Part shown: positions 1-6,889 of the stretch, piece after piece | How the letters are laid out: every line of letters begins with the position of its first letter | Position numbering within the stretch: the first letter of the stretch is position 1 | NCBI GenBank assembly: GCA_028291445.1 | Contig: JAQGIA010000420.1 | Span: 1 to 8,903, forward strand | Direction: 5' to 3' | Source of the DNA: Belnapia sp. | GTDB taxonomy: Bacteria > Pseudomonadota > Alphaproteobacteria > Acetobacterales > Acetobacteraceae | DNA: 8,903 nucleotides | Notes under the pieces: generated by a model | The model's input: only the letters and a program-made list of their open reading frames with translations | Told to the model about the DNA's origin: nothing | Databases searched by the model: none | Position numbers and translations under genes: made by a program

Positions 1-1337
1 ACCGGCTCATCCGCGATCAGCAGGTCGGGCCGCATCGCCAGCGCCCGGGCGATGCCGATCCGCTGCCGCTGGCCGCCGCTGAACTCATGCGGGTAGCGGT
101 CCATCGCCCCGGCATCGAGCTGCACCAACCGCAGCAGTTCCCGTGCCCGGCCCAGCGCCTCGGTCCGCGGCGTGCCATGGGTGACCGGTCCCTCGGCGAT
201 GGTGTCGCCCACGGTACGGCGCGGGTTCAGGGAGGCATAGGGATCCTGGAAGATCATTTGTATCCGTTGCCGATACGGCTTCCAGGCAGCCCGGGACAGC
301 GGGCGGAGATCGGTGCCGCAATAGGCGATTTCGCCTTGTTCCGGCTGCACCAGTTTCACCACGCAGCGCGCCAGCGTGGACTTGCCGCTGCCGCTTTCGC
401 CCACCAGCCCCAGCGTCTCGCCGCGCACCAGGCTGAAATCGGCATCATGCACCGCCTGGACCGTGACCTTCGCACCGAAGAAACCGCCGCGCCGATAGGT
501 CTTGGCGATATTGGCGACGCGCAGCACCGTCTCACCGGTCACGGCCGCGCGTTCCGGCGCGGCGCCATGCGGCACGGCGGCGATCAGCGCGCGGGTATAG
601 GGATGGGTCGGTGCGTTCAGCACCGCGCGCGCCGGGCCTTGTTCGACGATGCGGCCATGCTGCATCACCGCGACCCGGTCGGCGATCTCGGCCACCACCC
701 CGAAATCATGGGTGATGAAAAGCACGCCCATGCCGCGGCGCGACTGGATTTCCCGAATCAACCGCAGGATCTGCATCTGCGTGGTCACGTCGAGCGCCGT
801 CGTCGGTTCATCGGCGATCAGCAGCGCCGGCTCCAGCGCCAGCGCCATGGCGATCATCACCCGCTGCCGCTGCCCGCCCGAGAGGCGAAAGGGATGGCTG
901 CGGGCGATCGCCGCCGGGTCCGGCAGGTTCACCGCCGCCAATAGCTCGGGCACCCGTCGCGCCGCATCGGCCGCCGCGCCATGCACCCGCAGCACCTCGG
1001 CGATCTGGTCGCCGACCCGCATCAGGGGGTTCAGCGCGGTCATCGGCTCCTGGAAGATCATCGCCAGCCGCTGGCCGCGGAGCTTCCGCATCGGTTCGGC
1101 GCCAAGCCGCAGCAGATCGGTCCCCTCGAAGGCGATCGCCCCGGATTTCACCGGAAGCCCCTTCGGCAGCAGCCCCATCACCGCATTGGCGGTGATCGAC
1201 TTGCCGGAACCGCTTTCCCCGACGACGCAAAGAATCTCCCCGGTATCGACGTGAAAGAAGACATCCTCGATGGCATGCGCCCGGTCGCCGCCGGGCGGCA
1301 ATGCGATGGTCAGCCCCTCGACCGACAGCAGGCTCAT
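1..1337 (-). CDS. Dipeptide/oligopeptide ABC transporter ATP-binding protein, two fused nucleotide-binding domains (3' end beyond window)
   Basis: This gene encodes the cytoplasmic ATPase that powers the peptide importer encoded by the next three genes. The frame is open from the ATG at 1337 to the window edge, giving 445 residues without a stop. The first domain has Walker A GESGSGKS at residues 40-47, Q-loop IFQEP (Q96), signature LSGGQ at 152-156, Walker B LLIADE ending at E177, and switch His210 in ITHD. A second full set begins with Walker A GESGSGKS at 313-320, then IFQDP, FSGGQ at 419-423 and LLIADE at about 439-444, where the window ends. Dpp/Opp systems usually use two separate ATPases (DppD and DppF). 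Here both are one polypeptide, an arrangement known in many proteobacterial peptide and glutathione importers (GsiA, YejF). The start overlaps the stop of the DppC-like gene as ATGA. A GGAG lies about 10 nt upstream of the start. Substrate is unknown. Confidence 0.95.
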   Translation of the reverse strand, partial: MSLLSVEGLTIALPPGGDRAHAIEDVFFHVDTGEILCVVGESGSGKSITANAVMGLLPKGLPVKSGAIAFEGTDLLRLGAEPMRKLRGQRLAMIFQEPMTALNPLMRVGDQIAEVLRVHGAAADAARRVPELLAAVNLPDPAAIARSHPFRLSGGQRQRVMIAMALALEPALLIADEPTTALDVTTQMQILRLIREIQSRRGMGVLFITHDFGVVAEIADRVAVMQHGRIVEQGPARAVLNAPTHPYTRALIAAVPHGAAPERAAVTGETVLRVANIAKTYRRGGFFGAKVTVQAVHDADFSLVRGETLGLVGESGSGKSTLARCVVKLVQPEQGEIAYCGTDLRPLSRAAWKPYRQRIQMIFQDPYASLNPRRTVGDTIAEGPVTHGTPRTEALGRARELLRLVQLDAGAMDRYPHEFSGGQRQRIGIARALAMRPDLLIADEP

Positions 1338-2179
1338 GCCGCGCCGCTCCGCTGCCGGGCCAGACGTGGGTTCAACGCATCCGACAGCCCCTCCCCCACC
1401 AGGTTGAGCGACAGCACGGTGAGGAAGATGGCGATGCCCGGAAACACGCTCATCCACCAGGCGAGGCGGATGACGCTGCGGCCGGAGCCGATGAGGAAGC
1501 CCCAGGTCATCAGGTTCGGATCGCCGAGGCCGAGGAAACTCAGCGCACTTTCCAGCAGGATGGCCGTCGCCACCATCAGCGAGGAGAGCACCACGATGGG
1601 CGATAGCGCATTCGGCAAAATGTCGGTCAGCACGATGCTGATGCGGGACTTGCCCAGCACCTCCGCCGCCTGGACGAACTCCCTGCCACGCAGCGAGAGG
1701 AATTCCGCCCGCACCACCCGCGCGACCGGCGGCCAGGACACCACCGCGATGGCGAAGACCACGGAGCCGATGCTGGGGGTGAAGATCGCCACCAGCAATA
1801 TGGCCAGCACGAAGCTCGGGATGGTCTGGAAGAATTCGGTGAAGCGCATCACCGCATCATCCGCGAAGCCGCCGAGATAGCCGGCGACCGCCCCGAGCGA
1901 GACCCCCACCAGCAGCGCCGCCGCGGTGGAGACCGCGCCCACCAGCAGCGAAATCCGCGCGCCATGGGCGATACCCGCCGCCACATCCCGTCCCAGGCTG
2001 TCGGTGCCGAGCAGCATGCCCATCTCGCCCGGCGGCATGAAGGGCGCGCTCGCCATGTCCCAGGGACTGCCGGGAAACAGCAGCGGCGCGGTCGCCGCCA
2101 TCAGCATCACCAGCAGCAGCACCGCAAGCCCGACCACCGCACCCTTGTTGCGCCGGTAGCGCCGCCAGAAATCCTTCAT
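1334..2179 (-). CDS. Peptide ABC transporter permease, DppC-like
   Basis: This is a 281-residue inner-membrane permease of the binding-protein-dependent transport family, the partner of the DppB-like permease. The short N-terminus RRNKGAVVGL precedes a first membrane helix at about 14-34. A family-typical LGTDSLGRDV segment lies at 57-66. Further hydrophobic helices lie at about 76-103, 120-155, 192-217 and 240-262. The cytoplasmic EAA-type loop that contacts the ATPase is at about 167-191 (REFVQAAEVLGKSR...DILPN). The LGDPNLMTWG motif at 218-227 and the LNPRL end are also characteristic of DppC/OppC. The start is supported by a strong Shine-Dalgarno GGAGGT on the minus strand (plus-strand 2186-2191), 6 nt from the ATG. 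The start overlaps the upstream permease stop as ATGA, and its own stop overlaps the ATPase start in the same way. Confidence 0.95.
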   Translation of the reverse strand: MKDFWRRYRRNKGAVVGLAVLLLVMLMAATAPLLFPGSPWDMASAPFMPPGEMGMLLGTDSLGRDVAAGIAHGARISLLVGAVSTAAALLVGVSLGAVAGYLGGFADDAVMRFTEFFQTIPSFVLAILLVAIFTPSIGSVVFAIAVVSWPPVARVVRAEFLSLRGREFVQAAEVLGKSRISIVLTDILPNALSPIVVLSSLMVATAILLESALSFLGLGDPNLMTWGFLIGSGRSVIRLAWWMSVFPGIAIFLTVLSLNLVGEGLSDALNPRLARQRSGAA

Positions 2180-3162
2180 CCGGCGACCTCCACGCGCGGG
2201 TCGATGATGGCATACAGCAGATCCGTCACCAGGTTGAACAGCACCACCATGACGCTGGTGCAGAAGAAGACGCCGAGCAGCACGGGATAGTCACGCGCCA
2301 GCAGCGCCTCGAAGGCCAGCCGGCCGATCCCCGGCCAAGCGAAGACCGTCTCCACCAGGATCGACCCACCGAGCAATTGCCCGGCCTGGATGCCGGCGAA
2401 GGTGATCACCGGCAGCAGAGCGTTGCGCAGGATATGCGCCCTGAGGATGCGCCCTTCCGGCACACCCTTGGCCCGCGCCGTCTTGACGAAATCCTGGTCC
2501 GCCACCTCCAGCATCGTCGCCCGGGTCAGCCGCGCATAGACCGCCAGGTAGAACAGCCCGAGGGTCAGCGCCGGCAGCAGCAGGTGCTGCGCCACATCCC
2601 AGATCACCGCAATCCCGTGCAGATCGGCGCCGACGCTGCTCATCCCGAAGCTCGGCAGCCATTCCAGCCAGACCGAGAAGACCAGCACCAGCATCAGCCC
2701 CACCCAGAACAGCGGGGTCGCATAGAAGGTCAGCGCCACCACGGTGATGACGCTATCCGCCCAGGTCCCGACCCGCTGCGCCGCCAGCGCGCCCAGAGTG
2801 ACGCCCGAGGTCACGGCGAAGGCGAAGGCCGCGCCGGTCAGCAACAGGGTCGCCGGCAGCCGTTCCAGCACCAGCAGCGAGACCGGCTGCTGCTGCCGGT
2901 GGGAAAAGCCGAGGTCGAGGCTGAGCACGCTTTTGACATAGATCCAAAGCTGCACATGCAGCGGCTGGTCCAGCCCGAATTGCTTCCTTAATTGCTCAAG
3001 GAAGACCGCATCGGCCGCGCCGGATTGTCCGGCGATGACGCTGGCCGGGTCGCCCGGCGCCGCATGCACCAGCAGGAAGTTGCAGACGACGATCGCCAGC
3101 ACGACGATCGCCGCCTTCACCCCTCGTCGCAGCAGGAAGCCCAGCAGCTTCGAGACCTCCAT
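2176..3162 (-). CDS. Peptide ABC transporter permease, DppB-like
   Basis: This is a 328-residue inner-membrane permease that should form the translocation channel with the DppC-like protein. The N-terminal helix at about 14-33 is followed by the family motif HAAPGDPA (33-40), a periplasmic segment containing QFGLDQPL (61-68) and GFS. More helices lie at about 104-128, 137-168, 192-212, 250-272 and 293-318. The EAA cytoplasmic loop is at about 224-252 (DFVKTARAKGV...HILRNALLP), then VETVFAWPGIGRL and the typical C-terminal DPRV. The frame continues upstream, but the ATG at 3162 is preferred. It overlaps the substrate-binding protein stop as TGATG, and starting there gives the usual family N-terminus. 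I see no clear Shine-Dalgarno, so translation probably depends on coupling to the upstream gene. Confidence 0.94.
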   Translation of the reverse strand: MEVSKLLGFLLRRGVKAAIVVLAIVVCNFLLVHAAPGDPASVIAGQSGAADAVFLEQLRKQFGLDQPLHVQLWIYVKSVLSLDLGFSHRQQQPVSLLVLERLPATLLLTGAAFAFAVTSGVTLGALAAQRVGTWADSVITVVALTFYATPLFWVGLMLVLVFSVWLEWLPSFGMSSVGADLHGIAVIWDVAQHLLLPALTLGLFYLAVYARLTRATMLEVADQDFVKTARAKGVPEGRILRAHILRNALLPVITFAGIQAGQLLGGSILVETVFAWPGIGRLAFEALLARDYPVLLGVFFCTSVMVVLFNLVTDLLYAIIDPRVEVAG

Positions 3163-4751
3163 CAGGCGGTCAGGAATACGTCGTCGAAGCTGGTGTGCAC
3201 GCCGAGCCCGGTGGTGATGACGTTGCACAGCTTCTTGTCGTGGATGGTGGGGAAAGCCATTTCCATCAGCCAGACCTGCGGCACTTCCTCGCATAATATC
3301 TTCTGCACGGCGCTGAAGGCCGTTTGGCGATCCTTCGGATCGGCCGCGTTCCGCGCCGTGTTGAACAGCTCATCCACCTTCGGATTGGAATAGCCGCCGG
3401 TATTGGTGAAGGTGACCTTCTGGATATTGGAGGTGACATAGGTCCGCTCCACGCCCAGCGTCGGGTCGCCGAATTGATAGACGAAATTGATGCTCGTCTC
3501 ATATTCCCAGGCGCCGATCCGCCGTGCCCAACTGCCCGCATCGGTGCTTTCCAGCTCCAGCGCGATGCCCACCTGGCGCAGCGACTGCTTCAGGTATTCG
3601 CCGAGCCGCGACCAGATCTCGCCGTAAGGCAGCACCAGATGCTTCAGGGTGAAGCGCACGCCCTGGGCGTTCGGGCGGTGCCCGGCCGCGTCCAGCAGCG
3701 CCGCCGCCGCCTTCACGTCATGCGGTGCGACCTTGATGCTGGCATCATGGAAGCGCGTGGTCGAGGCGACCGGGTTGGTCGCCGGCTTGCCGATGCCGAA
3801 CCACAGCCGCTGGGCGATGAAATTGCGGTCGATCGCCATGCTGATCGCCTGCCGCACCCGGATATCGTCCAGCGGCTTCACCCGGTGGTTCAACTCGATC
3901 CAGGAGACCGGCGAGAAATACTCCCAGCCCTTCACGCTGACTTCGAGATTGGGCTTGGCGCGCAAGGCCGGTACGTCGAAGGGCTCGATGTCGTTGGTCT
4001 GGGTGAGCTGTGCCTGGCCGGTCTCGATCGCCAGGCGGCGGCTTTGGCTGTCCGGCACCACGCGGTAGATGATCTGGTCGAGATAGGGCTGGCCCGGCTT
4101 CCAGTAATCGGCGAAGCGCTCCAGCCGGACGTAATTGCCGCGCTGCCATTCGGCGAAGCGGAAAGGCCCGGTGCCGACCGGGCGCTGCACCGCCGGCGCG
4201 GTCCGGTAGTCCTGGCCGTCGAACAGGTGCTTCGGGACGATGGCGCAGGCGCTCGCATCGAACATCAGCAGAAAAGGCTGGAAGGGCTGCTTGAGGACGA
4301 GCCGCACCGTCAGCGGGTCGGTTGCCGTGGCGCTCTCGATCAACGCGAAGATGGCCCGGGCCCGGGGCGCCAACTCGGTGTGGAATTTCATGATGGAGAA
4401 AATGACGTCATCCGCGGTCATCGGATGGCCGTCGTGAAACTTGACGTTCTCCTGCAGCGTGAAGACGTATTCCCTGCCATCCGGGCTGATGGTCCAGCTT
4501 TTGGCCAGTACCGGGATAGGCTCCAGCGTCGGGCTGAAGCTCAGCAGGCTCTGGAACATCTTGCTGCCGATGACCAGGGTCGGCCCCTGGTTGTTCACGC
4601 CGATCTGCAATACCGGCGGTTCCGGGGTCAGGATGGTGGTGAGCGTCCCGCCGCGCCGCGGCGCGATCCCTTGGGCCACTGCGTCCTGCACGCGCATGAG
4701 CACGGGCATGGCAGCGGTCGCGGCCAGAAGGCCACGGCGCGAAACGGTCAT
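3162..4751 (-). CDS. Extracellular solute-binding protein, family 5 (peptide/nickel type), Tat-exported
   Basis: This 529-residue periplasmic protein captures the substrate and delivers it to the two permeases. The N-terminus MTVSRRGLLAATAA carries a twin-arginine motif (R5-R6), a hydrophobic stretch and a likely cleavage site after AVA near residue 26. No lipobox cysteine is visible, so it should be soluble. The SBP_bac_5 signature region is clear at about 83-119: AKSWTISPDG, YVFTLQENVKFHDG and TADDVIFS. Later family landmarks are VGTGPFRF, IRQAI-like VRQAISMAIDR, and AAALLDAAG. The length fits the family (about 500-540). The ATG at 4751 is chosen because it begins the Tat signal and has AGGAGA 5 nt upstream. 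The frame stays open further upstream only as an antisense shadow of the deacetylase gene. It is the first gene of the importer operon. The ligand cannot be deduced; family members bind peptides, nickel, glutathione and other small molecules. Confidence 0.95.
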   Translation of the reverse strand: MTVSRRGLLAATAAMPVLMRVQDAVAQGIAPRRGGTLTTILTPEPPVLQIGVNNQGPTLVIGSKMFQSLLSFSPTLEPIPVLAKSWTISPDGREYVFTLQENVKFHDGHPMTADDVIFSIMKFHTELAPRARAIFALIESATATDPLTVRLVLKQPFQPFLLMFDASACAIVPKHLFDGQDYRTAPAVQRPVGTGPFRFAEWQRGNYVRLERFADYWKPGQPYLDQIIYRVVPDSQSRRLAIETGQAQLTQTNDIEPFDVPALRAKPNLEVSVKGWEYFSPVSWIELNHRVKPLDDIRVRQAISMAIDRNFIAQRLWFGIGKPATNPVASTTRFHDASIKVAPHDVKAAAALLDAAGHRPNAQGVRFTLKHLVLPYGEIWSRLGEYLKQSLRQVGIALELESTDAGSWARRIGAWEYETSINFVYQFGDPTLGVERTYVTSNIQKVTFTNTGGYSNPKVDELFNTARNAADPKDRQTAFSAVQKILCEEVPQVWLMEMAFPTIHDKKLCNVITTGLGVHTSFDDVFLTA

Positions 4752-4756
4752 TCCTG

Positions 4757-4762
4757 TCTCCT
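4757..4762 (-). promoter_or_regulatory. Shine-Dalgarno of the solute-binding protein gene
   Basis: The minus strand reads AGGAGA here, with 5 nt before the ATG at 4751. It decides the start of the binding protein against the long open frame upstream. Confidence 0.8.
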
Positions 4763-4777
4763 GAGATGATTGCGCAT

Positions 4778-4807
4778 ATGGTAACGGCCCGTTCGGCGCA
4801 TGGACAA
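4778..4807 (-). promoter_or_regulatory. Possible sigma70-like promoter of the peptide importer operon
   Basis: On the minus strand a TTGTCC (-35, 4802-4807; four of six consensus bases) is followed after 18 bp by TACCAT (-10, 4778-4783; four of six). Transcription would start about 20 nt before the Shine-Dalgarno. The match is modest. The whole divergent spacer is only 84 bp, so the promoters of the importer and of the deacetylase operon must overlap or lie back to back. Confidence 0.3.
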
Positions 4808-4835
4808 GACCGCATCCGCTGTTAGCCTGACCGCC

Positions 4836-5870
4836 ATGCGCGCATTCTCCCATCCCGACCAAATGCGGCACGTGCCGCAGTTCTTTCTGCAACGCGGTCT
4901 GATCCGCCCGAACTTCGAGGTGCCGGAACGGGCCACCGCGTTGCTCGCCGGCCTGCAACGTCTCGGCATCCCGGCCGAAACCGCGGCCCTGCCGGACCGC
5001 GCCGCGTTGGAAGCGGTGCATGCCCCCGACTACCTCGAATTCCTGGAAGGCGCGCTGCGGGCCTGGCAGGCCCTGCCCAATCCGGGGCCCGAAGTCGTTA
5101 GCAATGCCCATGCCACGGCCGATGCCATCGCCAACGGCGCCCGTCGCCCTGCCGGCATCATCGGCCAGTCCGGCTGGTACACCGCCGATACCGCCTGCCC
5201 GATCGGCGTCGGCACCTGGGAAGCCAGCTTCGCCGCCGCCGGCGTGGCGCTGGCCGCCGCGGCGGAAGCCGCCGCCGGCCGCAGCGCCTATGCGCTGTGC
5301 CGCCCGCCCGGCCATCATGCCTATGCCGCCCGGGCCGGCGGCCATTGCTACCTGAACAATGCCGCCATCGCCGTCGCCGCCCTGCGCCGGGCCGGGGCGA
5401 AGCGCGTCGCCACCCTCGACATCGACAGCCACCACGGCAACGGCACCCAGGGCATTTTCTGGGAGGATGCCAGCGTGCTCACCGTCTCGGTGCATGGTGA
5501 CCCGGCCAATTATTATCCGTTTTTCACCGGCTATGCCGAGGAAAGCGGCGGCGGCGCGGCGCCCGGCGGCAACCTCAACCTGCCGATGCCGGCAGGCACC
5601 GGCGACGCGGCATGGCTCGCCGCCATCGATGCCGGCATCGCCGCCGCCCGCGGCTTCGGCGCTGATGCGCTGGTCGTCTCGCTCGGCTTCGATGCCAGCG
5701 AACATGAGCCACTCGGCCTGTTGAAGGTGACCGAGGATGGCTTCGCCCGGGCCGGCGCCGCCATCGCCGCCTTCGGCCTGCCGGCGGCGATCATCCAGGA
5801 AGGCGGCTACAACGTGGAGATCATGGGCCGGCTGCTGGAACGCTTCCTCACCGGCTGGGGTGACGCCTGA
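4836..5870 (+). CDS. Acetylpolyamine amidohydrolase-like / class II HDAC-family zinc deacetylase
   Basis: This is a 344-residue cytoplasmic zinc hydrolase of the arginase-deacetylase fold, predicted to remove an acyl group from an amine. Visible catalytic features are the RPPGHH general acid-base dyad (H160, H161), zinc ligands D197 and H199 in DIDSHHGNGT, the third zinc ligand D286 in SLGFDASEHEP, and the transition-state tyrosine Y325 in EGGY. The GTWEA, GDPA and GYAEE segments and the length resemble Mycoplana ramosa acetylpolyamine amidohydrolase, as I remember it, more than eukaryotic HDACs. The ATG at 4836 gives the family-like N-terminus MRAFSHPDQMR. An in-frame ATG at 4800 would add 12 residues. 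Neither start has a Shine-Dalgarno, so a very short leader or leaderless transcript is possible (TGTTAG at 4820-4825 is a weak -10-like site). The stop overlaps the dipeptidase start as TGATG. Substrate could be an acetylated polyamine, an N-acyl peptide or another amide. Confidence 0.9.
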   Translation: MRAFSHPDQMRHVPQFFLQRGLIRPNFEVPERATALLAGLQRLGIPAETAALPDRAALEAVHAPDYLEFLEGALRAWQALPNPGPEVVSNAHATADAIANGARRPAGIIGQSGWYTADTACPIGVGTWEASFAAAGVALAAAAEAAAGRSAYALCRPPGHHAYAARAGGHCYLNNAAIAVAALRRAGAKRVATLDIDSHHGNGTQGIFWEDASVLTVSVHGDPANYYPFFTGYAEESGGGAAPGGNLNLPMPAGTGDAAWLAAIDAGIAAARGFGADALVVSLGFDASEHEPLGLLKVTEDGFARAGAAIAAFGLPAAIIQEGGYNVEIMGRLLERFLTGWGDA

Positions 5871-6874
5871 TGCCGGCCGATATCCATGCGACGACCCTGA
5901 CGCTCGACAGCCATATCGATATCCGCTGGCCCGAGCCGCCGGACCCGTTGGCCGAGGGTCCGATGCGGGTCGACTTCCCGAAGATGCAGCGTGGCGGCCT
6001 GCGGGCGGCGGTCTTCATCGCCTATGTCGGCCAGGGCAAGCGCGACGCCGCCGGCCATGCCGCCGCCGCCGAGCGGGTGGATGCCATGCTGCGCCACATC
6101 CAGGGCCGCGCCGATGGCGAGGCTCGCCGCTTCTGCACCACGCCGGACGAGTTGGAAGCGGCGCATGCCGCCGGCGCGCTGGCGGTGCTCTCGGCGGTCG
6201 AGAACGGCTATGCCATGGGCCATGACCTCGGCGCCCCGGCGCGCTGGCGGGCGCTCGGCGCCTGCTACCTCACCCTGACGCATGATGGCCACAACGACCT
6301 CGCGGACAGCGCCCGGCCGCAGGCGCGGCTGGGCGATACGCCTGAGGAGCACGGCGGGCTTTCTGCGCTTGGCCGCCAGGCGGTCGGTGCCTTGAACGAT
6401 GCCGGGATGCTGGTCGATGTCTCGCATGTGGCGAAGTCGGGCATGCTGCAGGCGGCGGCGCTGTCGCGGTCGCCCATCGTCGCCACCCATACCGCCTGCC
6501 GCGCGCTTTGCGACCACCCGCGCGGGATCGACGACGAGCAACTCGATGCGCTGAAGGCGGTCGGCGGGCTAGCCCAGATCACCGCCATGCCAAGCTTCCT
6601 GAAGAAGGTGCCGGAGGGCCAGCGCAACCCCGCCGGCGTCGAGGATATGGTGGATCATGTCGACCATGCCGTACGGCGGATCGGCCTGGAGCACGTCGGT
6701 CTCTCCTCGGATTTCGACGGTGGCGGCGCGGTGGAGGGCTGGCAGAATCCGGCCGAGACCCCCAACCTGACCGCCGCGCTGATCAAGCGCGGTTATGGCG
6801 CGCGGGAGATCGGCCTGCTGTGGTCGGGCAATTTCCTGCGGCTGTGGCGGCAGGCCCAGGCCATCGCGCGCTGA
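5870..6874 (+). CDS. Membrane dipeptidase family (peptidase M19) metallohydrolase
   Basis: This 334-residue protein belongs to the renal/membrane dipeptidase family, binuclear zinc enzymes of the amidohydrolase type that cleave dipeptides, often with poor stereoselectivity and including D-residues. The expected ligands are all visible in order: H15 and D17 in DSHID, the bridging E111 in SAVEN, H186 in DVSH, H207 in ATHTACRA, and D281 in GLSSDFDGG. The sequence CDHPRGIDD after H207 is typical. No signal peptide or membrane anchor is present, so the enzyme should be cytoplasmic, as for most bacterial members. Its ATG shares a base with the deacetylase stop (TGATG), implying coupled expression and a shared pathway. 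A divergent peptide importer next door supports a role on an imported small peptide or amide. The exact substrate is unknown; bacterial M19 proteins can also act on other amides or lactam-like substrates. Confidence 0.93.
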   Translation: MPADIHATTLTLDSHIDIRWPEPPDPLAEGPMRVDFPKMQRGGLRAAVFIAYVGQGKRDAAGHAAAAERVDAMLRHIQGRADGEARRFCTTPDELEAAHAAGALAVLSAVENGYAMGHDLGAPARWRALGACYLTLTHDGHNDLADSARPQARLGDTPEEHGGLSALGRQAVGALNDAGMLVDVSHVAKSGMLQAAALSRSPIVATHTACRALCDHPRGIDDEQLDALKAVGGLAQITAMPSFLKKVPEGQRNPAGVEDMVDHVDHAVRRIGLEHVGLSSDFDGGGAVEGWQNPAETPNLTAALIKRGYGAREIGLLWSGNFLRLWRQAQAIAR

Positions 6875-6884
6875 ACGTCGCGCG
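6865..6884. terminator. Possible hairpin between convergent genes
   Basis: CGCGCG (6865-6870) can pair with CGCGCG (6879-6884) across an 8-nt loop. The left arm and loop include the dipeptidase stop codon. The 15-bp gap between the two convergent genes leaves little room for anything else. There is no T-tract, so this is only a weak bidirectional terminator candidate. Confidence 0.22.
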
Positions 6885-6889
6885 GCCCG

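Noticed and set aside
87..944. Plus-strand open frame of 285 codons opposite the ATPase gene
   Set aside because: The opposite strand carries complete ABC ATPase motifs in order, and the plus-strand translation shows only His/Arg/Gly-rich low-complexity sequence.
981..1880. Plus-strand open frame of 299 codons over the ATPase/DppC-like junction
   Set aside because: It spans two confident minus-strand genes and has no family features.
3324..4769. Long plus-strand open frame of 481 codons opposite the solute-binding protein gene
   Set aside because: It is an antisense shadow typical of GC-rich DNA: rich in Arg, Gln, His and Asp, with no recognisable motif, while the minus strand encodes an unmistakable family 5 binding protein.
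4752..5705. Upstream extension of the binding-protein frame on the minus strand through the deacetylase gene
   Set aside because: The Tat signal and the Shine-Dalgarno fix the start at 4751. The upstream part is Gly/Ala/Arg-rich shadow sequence opposite a conserved zinc deacetylase.
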